A stretch of 64,000 nucleotides of DNA, from NCBI GenBank assembly GCA_003117195.1, contig BDSI01000011.1, forward strand, positions 1,652,135 to 1,716,134, in the 5' to 3' direction. Shown here in pieces: positions 16,674 through 31,815 of the stretch. The notes under the pieces are model-generated. The model was not told where the DNA came from. It worked only from the letters and a program-made list of their open reading frames with translations, and made no database searches. The translations under genes and the position numbers were made by a program. The DNA is from Eudorina sp. 2006-703-Eu-15 (lineage: Eukaryota > Chlorophyta > Chlorophyceae > Chlamydomonadales > Volvocaceae). The number at the start of each line of letters is the position of its first letter. Position 1 is the first letter of the stretch.

Positions 16674-17192
16674 ATGTCTGCGTTTACATCGGCAAGCGTT
16701 GATTCAGCAAACGCTGTAGCGGGTTACGGCGTGACGGGCAACGCCTCACCGCACCGTGGCGGACGATGCCGGGGCTACTTTGGGCGGTTCGGCCCAATGA
16801 GGAATGTGGAGGAGTGCGTTGACAGGTTCATGACGGCGGCGTCCATCCTCTACGATGCAAAGGCTGCAGAACGCCTAGACGAGGAGGCGAACGAGGCGGA
16901 CGTAAAGGATGCAGTCCGGCAGCTGCTGAAAACGAAGGGCGCATGCCGGGCGTGCTGCAAGGATCCTATTTGCTCCTTGGGCCTGGTGATGGAGGACGGC
17001 ACGCTGTTTGTGACGTGCATGGATGACAACTGCAAGGGCAATGGGGGTTGCCGTATCACTGCACGGGACTGGTTTCACATAGTGGTTGAAAAATCCAGAG
17101 TCGACATACCGCTGCGCAAGAGAATGCAGTTTCTCGTAGCATGCTGCAGTTGCCGTGAGCCCCTCCCTGACGAAGGGGTAAAGGATATATAA
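16674..17192 (+). CDS. Cys-rich hypothetical protein, right-arm copy with intact C-terminus
   Basis: This frame repeats the Cys-rich gene of the opposite strand. A short piece of the pentapeptide-repeat region (VAGYGVTGNAS) is joined directly to GYFGRFGPMRN, so most of the repeats and the intron have been deleted. The rest is open to TAA at about 17190: EADVKDAVRQLLKTKG, then Cys pairs in ACRACCKDPIC, FVTCMDDNCKG, GGCRI and finally VACCSCREPLPDEG. The spacing of about ten cysteines suggests one or two zinc-binding units, but I recognise no named family. The N-terminal Met at 16674 is uncertain. The left-arm copy carries a frameshift, so if either is functional this one has the better C-terminus. 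Confidence 0.45.
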   Translation: MSAFTSASVDSANAVAGYGVTGNASPHRGGRCRGYFGRFGPMRNVEECVDRFMTAASILYDAKAAERLDEEANEADVKDAVRQLLKTKGACRACCKDPICSLGLVMEDGTLFVTCMDDNCKGNGGCRITARDWFHIVVEKSRVDIPLRKRMQFLVACCSCREPLPDEGVKDI

Positions 17193-17875
17193 TTACCATT
17201 ATTTTTATGCACGTATACAGCCACCATATTTGAGTGGAATTCATATAGAATAATTCTGTAAATACAGTAGTTTATTACCTACGCATCTAAATATATACGG
17301 AATTCATATATTATACAAGATTTCTGCATATACAGTATTTTATTACCTACGCACCTATTCCATAACAGACAGCACGTAGCTCGCCAAAGACCGTTTTATG
17401 ATGTATGACCCCATGAAGGAGTACGAACTAACTATTTACAGCACATCAACTTACTCAAACAACTTCTCCTCAAGGAAGCCAACGACGATTGGCGCAAGGC
17501 GGAGATGAATATTCTCTTCTGGAGATCTGGGAGAATGATTGTGCTGAACTTGTTCGGTTATGTAAACAGAGTTCGGAAACTTGGTCAGCACTGTAAACTT
17601 TAAACGCATTGGACAGTCACACCCAGCACCCCGACGAGGGGCAGCCGATCCAAGTGCGGGACTTGGGTGCGACCTGTGACATACGGCCTTGAATGTATCA
17701 TACACTTTTTGCCGTGGGGATGGAGGTGGGTACGGCTCACAGGAAGCAATCCTTTCCAACTGCTGCTTGGCGCCTTTCTCACGTCCCAAGTTTAAGTCCA
17801 CTGCCTCCTGCATCTGAAACTTCAGCAGCCAGGGTTTCAGATGAGACCTTTAAATGCACCATGTCCGATTTCCTG
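16771..17875. repeat. right arm of large inverted repeat
   Basis: This is the reverse complement of 14831-15954, separated from it by a spacer of about 816 bp. The outer end (17875) abuts GAGTAC/GTCATGAC-type tandem repeats instead of the proline-coding sequence that flanks the left arm. This fixes the duplication breakpoint. Confidence 0.92.
17451..17813 (-). CDS. zinc-finger-like fragment, right-arm copy
   Basis: This is the mirror copy of 14893-15255: 120 codons, the same CxC...HxH pattern, differing mainly at SPRSPEEN. Upstream on the minus strand the sequence quickly becomes minisatellite, so this copy has no connected N-terminal exons and is probably a dead fragment. Confidence 0.4.
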   Translation of the reverse strand: MQEAVDLNLGREKGAKQQLERIASCEPYPPPSPRQKVYDTFKAVCHRSHPSPALGSAAPRRGAGCDCPMRLKFTVLTKFPNSVYITEQVQHNHSPRSPEENIHLRLAPIVVGFLEEKLFE

Positions 17876-17895
17876 CTGTACGAGTACGAGTACAA

Positions 17896-18177
17896 GTACG
17901 AGTCATGGGCAGCCGGTCGGGCATGACTGGGCAGAGTCATTGAGTGCACAGTACGAGTCATAACGTGCAAGTACGAGTCATGGGCAGCCGGTCGGGCATG
18001 ACCGGGCAGAGTCATTGAGTGCACTGTACGAGTCATAACGTGCAAGTACGAGTCATGGGCAGCCGGCCGGGCATGACTGGGCAGAGTCATTGAGTGCACT
18101 GTACGAGTCATAACGTGCAAGTACGAGTCATGGGCAGCCGGCCGGGCATGACTGGGCAGAGTCATTGAGTGCACTGC
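17896..18177. repeat. 75-bp tandem repeat, four copies
   Basis: Units start at 17896, 17971, 18046 and 18121 with GTACGAGTCATGGGCAGCCG; the last is partial. As 75 is a multiple of three, the minus strand stays open as a 25-residue repeat (HSMTLPSHARPAAHDSYL). That frame is judged to be an artefact of the repeat. Confidence 0.95.
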
Positions 18178-18365
18178 AACGGTCATGTGGAGGGTCATGA
18201 CGCCAGTCATGGACATTTTATGACTGCGACTTATGACTCCTGGCCTGCGGGGTATGACTAGAAACCTTTGATCTATGACTGGCGGGAGCCCCAATGACCC
18301 ATTCTAGTCATTTTGGGATCCAGTCATGATCGGTCATGAACGGGGCTATGAACGGGGCCATGAAC

Positions 18366-18560
18366 GGGCCTATGACTGCCGCCAGTCATGAAGCCCCCGT
18401 CCATGAACGGGCCTATGACTGCCGCCAGTCATGAAGCCCCCGTCCATGAACGGGCCTATGACTGCCGCCAGTCATGAAGCCCCCGTCCATGAACGGGCCT
18501 ATGACTGCCGCCAGTCATGAAGCCCCCGTCCATGAACGGGCCTATGACTGCCGCCAGTCA
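18366..18560. repeat. 43-bp tandem repeat, four to five copies
   Basis: Units start at 18366, 18409, 18452, 18495 and 18538 with GGGCCTATGACTGCCGCCAG. They share the CCAGTCATGA core with the 75-bp array on their left, so the two arrays are probably related. Confidence 0.95.
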
Positions 18561-18595
18561 TGGCCGCACTTCCTCATGAACGGGCCTATGACTGG

Positions 18596-18662
18596 AGGGC
18601 ATGCCATGACTGGGATCATGACTGGGTTCATGACTGGGCCCATGACTGGGCCCATGACTGGC
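18596..18662. repeat. short CATGACTGGG tandem array
   Basis: About five to six copies of CATGACTGG with 2-3 variable bases follow the 43-bp array directly, again using the GTCATGAC-type core. Confidence 0.85.
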
Positions 18663-20051
18663 GGCACCCTCCATGACTGTTTTTTTCCACGAGTGTCACT
18701 ATTCACCCTCGCTCAACCGGCAGCCTTATGTAATGATATTCATATCATGCGACACACCGCGGACATTTTACGCACATATACAGTTATGTTAGAGGTCCAT
18801 TATGGTTCACTATGTAGTTGGCCTCACCGTCATAACCAAGCTACGGTCCCCCTCGCTCAACCAGCGGTTAGGTTTGCTTCTGGGTACAGTGCTCATTGCA
18901 GCGCAGAGAACTCTGCGTCTTCGGAGCTAATTTAGCGGATTTGGACGAATCCCGTATCACTGTATGTGGTCAGCTCAATGTTAGGTACGCCTGGTACATC
19001 GGATCGATTACGGCGTACAGACCTGGTTGCATGACTTGGCACCTAACCTGCGACGCGCACGACCTGGCGCCGAACCCCTTGGTAGCTACCTACCGCCGCA
19101 GTTCCCTTCCGTACCACTGGGTGATGATGACGTCGAGTTAGGGACAGGCAGGCACGGGCCTCTGCTGGCAGATTCCAGTCTGGCTTTGGTATAGCTTTAC
19201 AGCTGTACAACTTAACAGCCCCACTGCCACCCGCCGGCACGCACAGCAGTTGCACAACTTGGCATTCATGACAAGCGAGGAAGGCGGCGCCGAAGACCTA
19301 GGAAGCCCACACCTTGCCACTTTGGGCATGAATATACAACATCATGTTAACGAAGACTGACAGCCGTACGTCCGCGCGCTAGCTCATATAGCTAGCGTGC
19401 CGGTCGCACTACGTACCAGTTCTCACGACTTGCACCCACCACGTGCGGGTATCGGCGGGTGAGCGCGGTGAACGCCGTTTACTCGGGCATACCATTGCAA
19501 GTTTGCAGCGCATGGTCACGTAACGGCATCCTCAGTATCGTTCGTGCCGTCGTCAGAGAGCATGTGAAGTAAGACGATGAGCCAGTCCACCGTATTATTG
19601 CAGGTGCACCGCAGCGCAAGCTCACGCCAGCAAGCAGGCTCGCCACAAAACTCGCCCACAAGCGTACAAGCGTACTCGGAGCTGGCGGTACGACACGCGC
19701 CGGGTGACACGGCAGCCGGAACCAGCGCCTGCTTCAGTGCGCCGATGAGAGCGAGAACCTGAACCCCCCGAGCAATGCGAAGCTGTGGCCCCGGCAGCAG
19801 CCCACGCATGCGCTGCGGAGCCAGCACAGCGCTCACATCCATGCACGCCCCAAGCCCCCAACCTCGCTCTATCCGTGTCCGTGTCCAGGGTCGTCCCGGG
19901 CTTGTCCTTCGCTTCTTCAAAGCCAACGTCTGAGCGCCGCATTCCCAGCGAGGTGCCGAAAACTGGACAGGCAGTCGTGAACGACCGACAGAACAACGAG
20001 CCCGCACATGTTTAATATGCTATGTCGATATCCAAATAAATATATTGTTGG
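18663..20051. other. intergenic, no gene seen
   Basis: This stretch lies between the minisatellites and the terminal exon of KatG copy 2. It should hold the KatG 3' UTR. Overlapping frames at 19516-20007 (both strands) have no domain and look like chance frames in GC-rich DNA. Confidence 0.4.
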
Positions 20052-26078
<6,027 letters not shown>

Positions 26079-27364
26079 ATCGCGATTCAGCCGCTGTAAT
26101 GCGGTCGTTGCCAAGCGCCAAGCTATTCTTTAATGTCCCAAGCCGAAATATTTCAAAAGGATAGCAAAGTTGGTCATGCCCATGCTTTTGGATCCCTGGT
26201 TTCGTTTCCTTGCATTTCGATGAGGCATCTCCAACTGCATTGTACGCTTTTGCTGTCAATTTTTTGTCGTAGTAAAAACCGTCACCAACTTCCCTCCATG
26301 CCGTCGCCCGATACTTTTCCTCTTTAGCTTGAAAACGTTCCTTCAATGCTTCCAATAATTCGGTGTGCGCTGAAGGTCTCGACGATTATACAATCTAGCT
26401 CCTGACACACCGCACTACCGCGCTGTGATACATCGTAAGGACTCGTGAAATTAGAAATCCGTTCGCATACTACGCATTATTGAAAATAGGCATTGCGAGA
26501 GACCTGGCTTATGTCGGAAACATCCTTGTGCTCGACATCTGAAAATGATGAAATACCTCACGGAAGGGTTGCGCCTTGACTGTGAAGTCTCGAAACCATG
26601 ATAAGACTTAGAACGATGACTGGTTCTACCGATACTGAACTTTGTCCTTTGAGGCGGAACCGGTCATCCCGGTCATCACATTTGCTCGCACGCTTGGAAA
26701 ATTCGAATGTTACCTCACATATTATGGAATTCGCCTGACGTAAATCTTCTAGTGCGTGTAAGATGGCAAAGATATCGTTCTATCGGCGCCACTCGACTGC
26801 CTCGTCGCCAGAGGAGCGACGTGATGGGTTTGTTTCGACGGAATGATCCAAGGAATTCGTCACGAACTCTCGATTAAAATGACTTGTGCGGGTTGCGTAG
26901 TTGGGTACCGTAGTGGATCGCATGCTTTGACTCTGCAACCAGCAAGCCAGGCGCTCTGCAACCAACGATCGAGGCCAGAAAGGTCCGGAATCTACCATCT
27001 TAATATCACTTGAATTATGCCCAATAATCTCTACACCGACTTTCGAAAACGTGCAAAGCTCCGCTACGAATCCAAAAATGTCAAATAATCGTACCGTGAA
27101 TTCACAAAGCATGAAATCAATAAAGTCAGTGAGAATATTCCGTCATGCATAAAATAATTGGGTAACAATATCGCCTTTGGCAGGGACCAGGTATTGTTGC
27201 GGCCGGTGGTCCATTGGCGGCATTTGTAAAAACGCGCGATGGCATCTCCATTAACGCATCCGAAACAGCGAAAACCTTAACCTGGATATCGGTCGGTGTG
27301 ATAACCACGCACATGCTGTCGTACGGCATTGTTCAAATCAGTGTTGATCGAAAGTGAAGTTTTT

Positions 27365-27407
27365 GGGCGGGGCCCCAGCGCGAAGCGCGTTCGGGGAGCC
27401 CCGCCCC
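27365..27407. repeat. GC-rich hairpin
   Basis: A GGGCGGGGCCCC arm pairs with GGGGAGCCCCGCCC about 16 bases downstream, with a GCGCGAAGCGCG inner segment. It lies in AT-richer DNA. Such GC palindromes in AT-richer sequence are common in volvocine organelle genomes, hence the suspicion of organelle-derived DNA. Confidence 0.6.
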
Positions 27408-28267
27408 GTAGGATTGCCCATGTCCGTGTGTCCGTGTGTCCGGTAACGGCAAAACGTTCATTATCCGCTAAACTAATTCGCTATGTTTGTCATATTAATT
27501 GTCCTCTATTGCAAGGTAACTTTGGTTTGGCTGAAAAAATTCTTTGCGCACAAACGGTCGAAGTAAAGCTCTGCGGTTTCCATGGACCCGGGTCAACGTC
27601 CACCCAACGCCTCTCGCGCTCATATTTGTTTCAACGGGTGCCGCGTGATGAATACTTGGATTAGCGGCAGGTGGCGCGTGCTAAATTGAACTTCGATAGT
27701 GTTCTGATGTTTGAACATCAAGATGCCACCAACATCAAGATTTGCCTTTCTGTCTTGCCAGATGAATACAGTTCAACAATATGTATTGAATCAAAGTTTC
27801 AAGATGCAAAGGGATAGCATACCGAGTACCAACGAGTTCTCCAGTTCCGATGGCCGAAGTCCGGGTCTCACCGCGGCTTTTTCGCACCCTGTTTTTGCCT
27901 TATATTTGCTATGTAACTATTGATGGCAAACGTTTAGAGGTTCACGTCTGCTGCAGGCGTGCAACTGAAGGATGCAGTTTCACGGCAAAACAAGAATGCT
28001 TCAAGCTTGCTTTTTTGATATCTGCTTGAAAGACGGATGTGGAAGTGCAGAGGCGTCTAATAATGCAGATGCGGTCAGCGGTGACCGCCGTTGGCGGCGC
28101 GTACTGCAGGTTGGTTTCGGGGCTACCCTACCTGCTTGGGCTTGCTCAATCTATGCGCGCCGATCCACCTTCAACATGAACGACACCTTCAATGGCACCC
28201 TTTCACTCTCTCACACTCTTGCGCGGTAACAGAGTTTCCGTTGTAAAGCAAGCGGCCCGTACGGATT

Positions 28268-28313
28268 GTAGGGGGCCCGCCCTTTTTCCGGCTTAAGGAA
28301 GCCGACCCCCTAC
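28268..28313. repeat. nested hairpin
   Basis: Outer arms GTAGGGGG and CCCCCTAC enclose an inner stem CGGCTT/AAGCCG. It lies at the right end of the AT-richer island, like the hairpin at 27365. Confidence 0.6.
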
Positions 28314-29978
28314 TTGTCTGTACCTGTGAAGCGCGCCATGCATGCGAATTCCTTCCGCAGCACCGAATCCTGCTGGGGCCCTGACCACAGAATCCGCCAA
28401 GTCCTGTCCAGCAGCCCGCGCCGTCAGCCACGAAGGGCTAATCAGGGCAACGGTGTCCCCTGAGACTGGTGGCCAAGAGCGGCCCGTGTGCGGAGGAGGT
28501 TAAGACGGGTGGAGAGGGTGGAGGGGGCTTTGAGAAGGGTGGTAGCGGGTTGAGGGGGACGGAGGCGGGTGGGGGATTTGCAGTGGCGTGGAGGGGGTGA
28601 GGCGGTGTGGAGGAGAGTGAAGGCGGGTCGAGGGTAGCGGAGTTCGTGCGCAGGATGTTTCACCTCGAGTTTCGGCGCCATCACCTGCTTCCATGATCTG
28701 GCGGATTCCCACTTCGTCCGTTTCGACCTGTTCTATCCTATCCTGTCCTGTCATCTTGTGCAGGAGTGCCCCAGAACGCGCGCCAGTCGGATGCCCCGAC
28801 TGCAGCGATTTTAACGACTCCTTGTCACCTTCCACCGTCCGCGTCTGCTCAACTTCACTGAGATCCAGGGGCCCAGTAAGGCGTGAAAGCGGGCACGGTG
28901 TGCAAACTGCGCTGCTTACCCAGGGCATCCGCCGTGCGAACGCGTGATTTTACACCTGTCCTGCGTGCTGGGCATCCCGTTTGCAGCTGGTGCAGCGGCC
29001 GCCCGTATGAGCTGGAGCACCTGACGCTAGGACACCCAACGCACGACACGACATACCACCGAGGACGCAACAAGCTCGCGAGACTGACTCGACCGCCGTA
29101 CTCGGCGTTCGCAGAGCGGGGCCCCAGGCATCACCCACTCGCCTCCCGGATGTTCGGGGGCAGCCCGCCCCGCACTGCCCAACCGCACATGCGCCGCGCT
29201 CTCCTGCGTGTCAGCACGCTGCCCTGCGGCCCCCTCCACCCACCCACCCTGCCGCCCAGGTGCATCTCCCCCTGCCTGACAGTAGTCCAGACGGCCCACG
29301 TGCGCCCTGACCTGGAAAACGAGGGGAGCATGCGAGTGTCCGCTGCGTGGCGGCACCCGCAGGACGCCACTACCCACTCATCCCCGCCAGGGCCGCACAG
29401 AGCCGGGGCGCTGACCTGCAAAATCCCCAGACATCCCGTGCCAAACAAAAATGGGAACGCCCCTGGAGCGCAGCGCAGCGCGCTCGTTTGGGAATCCAAC
29501 ACACCACAAAACATTTTCACGCTTGACGTGGGATGTGATCAGGAGCCCCCGCGGGGTTTCACCTACCGAGGCCTCAAACACCTCAGCAGGGACAAAATGA
29601 AAACTGCCCAGACAAACCCCAGCGGAGGCGCCCACACACCTCCCCCGGCGTCTCTCCAGCCCCGCAAGCGCGCAGTAGCATCGCTTCCAGCCCCTATCTA
29701 AGAGCTTCCCATTGTCTACAACCGCTCGTCATCTTCTGTTTAATGCCGTACCATATCGTCGTACTGGCATACCGTGCCATCATGGTCACACCACGCAGCC
29801 ATAAGTCTCATTTTATCTCATGGCTGTGCTCCGCAGCCGCACGGACCCGCCCCGCGGGAGCACCTTTTCCCCCCATTGGGTGCGCGGAGGCGCCGCGCCG
29901 GGCTGCGGCTCGCGGTCGCCCACCCTCCGCCCTCGGGCATCACCGCCAAGCTTGGGCTCCCCCCAAGCACGCACACGT

Positions 29979-31534
29979 TTACTCCTGCTGGCGCGCCTTG
30001 AGCCCCGGCAGGAGCGGCGGCAGCACGTCCTTCTTGTCCTTGCCGCTGCGGCCCGCGCCGGTGCCGTCGCAGACCAGCGCCACATCCATGCCCTGGCCGT
30101 TGGGCGTCAGCACCGCGGTGATGCCCGGTCCGAAGAACGACTGGATCTTGGGCTGGAAGGCCGCCCACTTGTCGCCCTCCAGGCTGCTCTCGAACTCGAG
30201 CACCAGCGTGTAGGCGCCGTCGGTCACCTCCTCGCGGATACCTGGGAGGGACGAGAGGTGGCGGGGGGCAGCCACGACCCCGGGTTTCACCCACAGCTCC
30301 GCCCAGCTCGGCACGCATAAGCTGACGCGAGGGACGCCCGGCTGGAGCGGCAGTGACCAGCTCTGTGCCGTTCTGCCCACGTTTCCGGCCGCCGGGGTAG
30401 GTGCCCGCCTCCGAAAGTCGCCCTGGCGCCAGGCATCGGCCCAGACCGGCCGCACCCAGCCCGGCCCCCGCAGAACCCTAGGGCCTGGCCCACCTGTGAG
30501 CTTGGGCAGCAGCTTGCGCGAGACGCCCCCCGGGCGGTTCGGCTTGAAGATGCGGTCCAGGGCCTCCTCCAGGTGCTGCTCATCACCGTACCGGAAGCGG
30601 GTCACGTCCTCGCGGATCTGCTTTTGGATGTCGGTCATCTGGCTGGACCGCAACGCAAAGGCTTCCTTGGTGGTCTTGCAGGGCACCGGCTTGAGCTGCA
30701 GCCCGGGGGCAGAGAGGGCAGGGAGCGGAAGGGTGAAGACTTCGTCGGCAGAGGCGACGGGACATCCGAGGTACTGATCTGGGTCAAGCCTGTTCGCGGG
30801 CCGTGCGGGTTCTTTCGGTGTGGTTGAGGTGTGCACCAGCGCATGCAAGCGGTCAAAGAGGCGCCAGGCCAGGGAATAAGGAGCCGCATGCCAACTCGGG
30901 CGGTTGTGACAACGCGGCGCCACCAAGGGTAAGGATGCCCTCGGAACTGCTGCTGGGGGAACATCGGCAGGAGCAATGGAAGAGGGATTAGGGTGCACGG
31001 GAGGAGGGGCAGCTCAGCTGATTACATCTCTAGCCGCGGGGGCGAGGTGTGCACCGCACCTGGGCATAGTTGAGGGCGAAGCCGAGCAAGCTGATCGGGA
31101 AGCCGTAGATCAGGAAAAGTGAGGACAGGTCGGCCCCGGGCAGCAGTGTAGTATAGGCGCCGAAGCCCCAGACCAGCAGGCCCAGGCCGACGGGAGTGAG
31201 GATGGAGCCGAACGAAACCTTAGAAATGCTGAACTCACTGTCCTCGACATACTCTACCGGCCCCCTGGCAGCCGGCTTAGAAGCCGCTTGCGGCTCCGCA
31301 GAAGCGCGGGGCTGCAGGGAGTTGCGCCTGCAGGCGATTGCAAGTCGTCCACACAAAAGGTTCAGTCATTCGATAGCTTGTATGGCGTGATCGCACGATA
31401 CAACCATAGACCAATAGGCTTCCATATGAAGGCTGCAGTCACCTGTTGCAGAGACGCGGCAGACCTGCTGCAAGTTTGTGGACCTGCGTCGTGCGACGCG
31501 CGGTGCACAGAGAGCCACAGGAAGCGCGCAACAT
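29979..31534 (-). CDS. chloroplast DUF2854 membrane protein
   Basis: Four exons (31534-31443, 31327-31060, 30695-30494, 30241-29979) join in frame to 274 aa. The first about 45 residues are a typical chloroplast transit peptide (MLRASCGSLCTARRTTQVHK; few acidic residues, rich in Ser/Arg/Ala). Exon 1 has the only usable ATG because exon 2 has none, and its AG-GTGACT donor restores the frame exactly. Two hydrophobic segments (about residues 70-90, GSILTPVGLGLLVWGFG, and 97-117, SSLFLIYGFPISLLG) are followed by a soluble part with QKQIREDVTRFRYGDEQHLE, SSLEGDKWAAFQPKIQSFFG and ITAVLTPNGQGMDVALV. I recognise the DUF2854 family shared by cyanobacteria and plastids. Members are thought to be thylakoid membrane proteins of unknown role. 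It is transcribed head to head with the LRR gene. Confidence 0.82.
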
Positions 31535-31815
31535 TTTTCAGGATGCTTAATTAAATAGTATACCGTTTGTCAGGCAGCGCTGTGTGTATCTTCAGGAAGT
31601 CTGGTCACGCAAGATGCACGCAGCGCCGAAACCAGCGCGGACTTATTTTCAGCCCTTGGGCATGTTGTAATGATGATGCGTAATTCTTGTCCGATCACAA
31701 TACAGCTGGCTAATTTAACATGATATTTGCACCCAACACGCCATAGTGTCGCACCCGACACTGACACTGCACGACGGAACACTGGCCGGGGCGGACACCT
31801 CCAACGCCCAACGCA
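31535..31815. promoter_or_regulatory. short bidirectional promoter region
   Basis: Only 281 bp separate the ATG of the DUF2854 gene (minus) from the inferred ATG of the LRR gene (plus), so both promoters and 5' UTRs must share this space. An AT-rich block (31549-31565) lies just upstream of the DUF2854 start. The LRR side of this boundary depends on an inferred first exon. Confidence 0.45.

Larger units (their letters stand above)
26079..29978. other. gene-poor region with an AT-richer island
   Basis: The part nearest 26079 should be the promoter of KatG copy 2. From about 26130 to 28250 the base composition is clearly less GC-rich than in the flanking genes. Minus-strand frames there (26355-26150 with ALKERFQAKEEKYRATAW; 27150-26780 with TVRLFDIFGFVAELC) have AT-ending codons unlike the other genes, but match no family that I know. 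Two GC-rich hairpins sit inside it. From 28440 to 29700 the sequence is GC-rich again and has overlapping long frames on both strands (28883-29701 plus is the longest), with no domain or splice structure. Confidence 0.4.

Noticed and set aside
17779..18294. 171-aa minus frame with 25-residue repeats
   Set aside because: The 75-bp tandem array keeps any open frame open. There is no start context, domain or conserved flank.
17896..18560. Regular direct repeats resembling a CRISPR array
   Set aside because: The units are contiguous tandem repeats with no unique spacers, and the genome is eukaryotic.
28883..29701. 272-aa plus frame in a gene-poor region
   Set aside because: It is Pro/Arg/His-rich, has no domain, and an overlapping frame of similar length exists on the other strand. 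It is typical of chance frames in GC-rich DNA.
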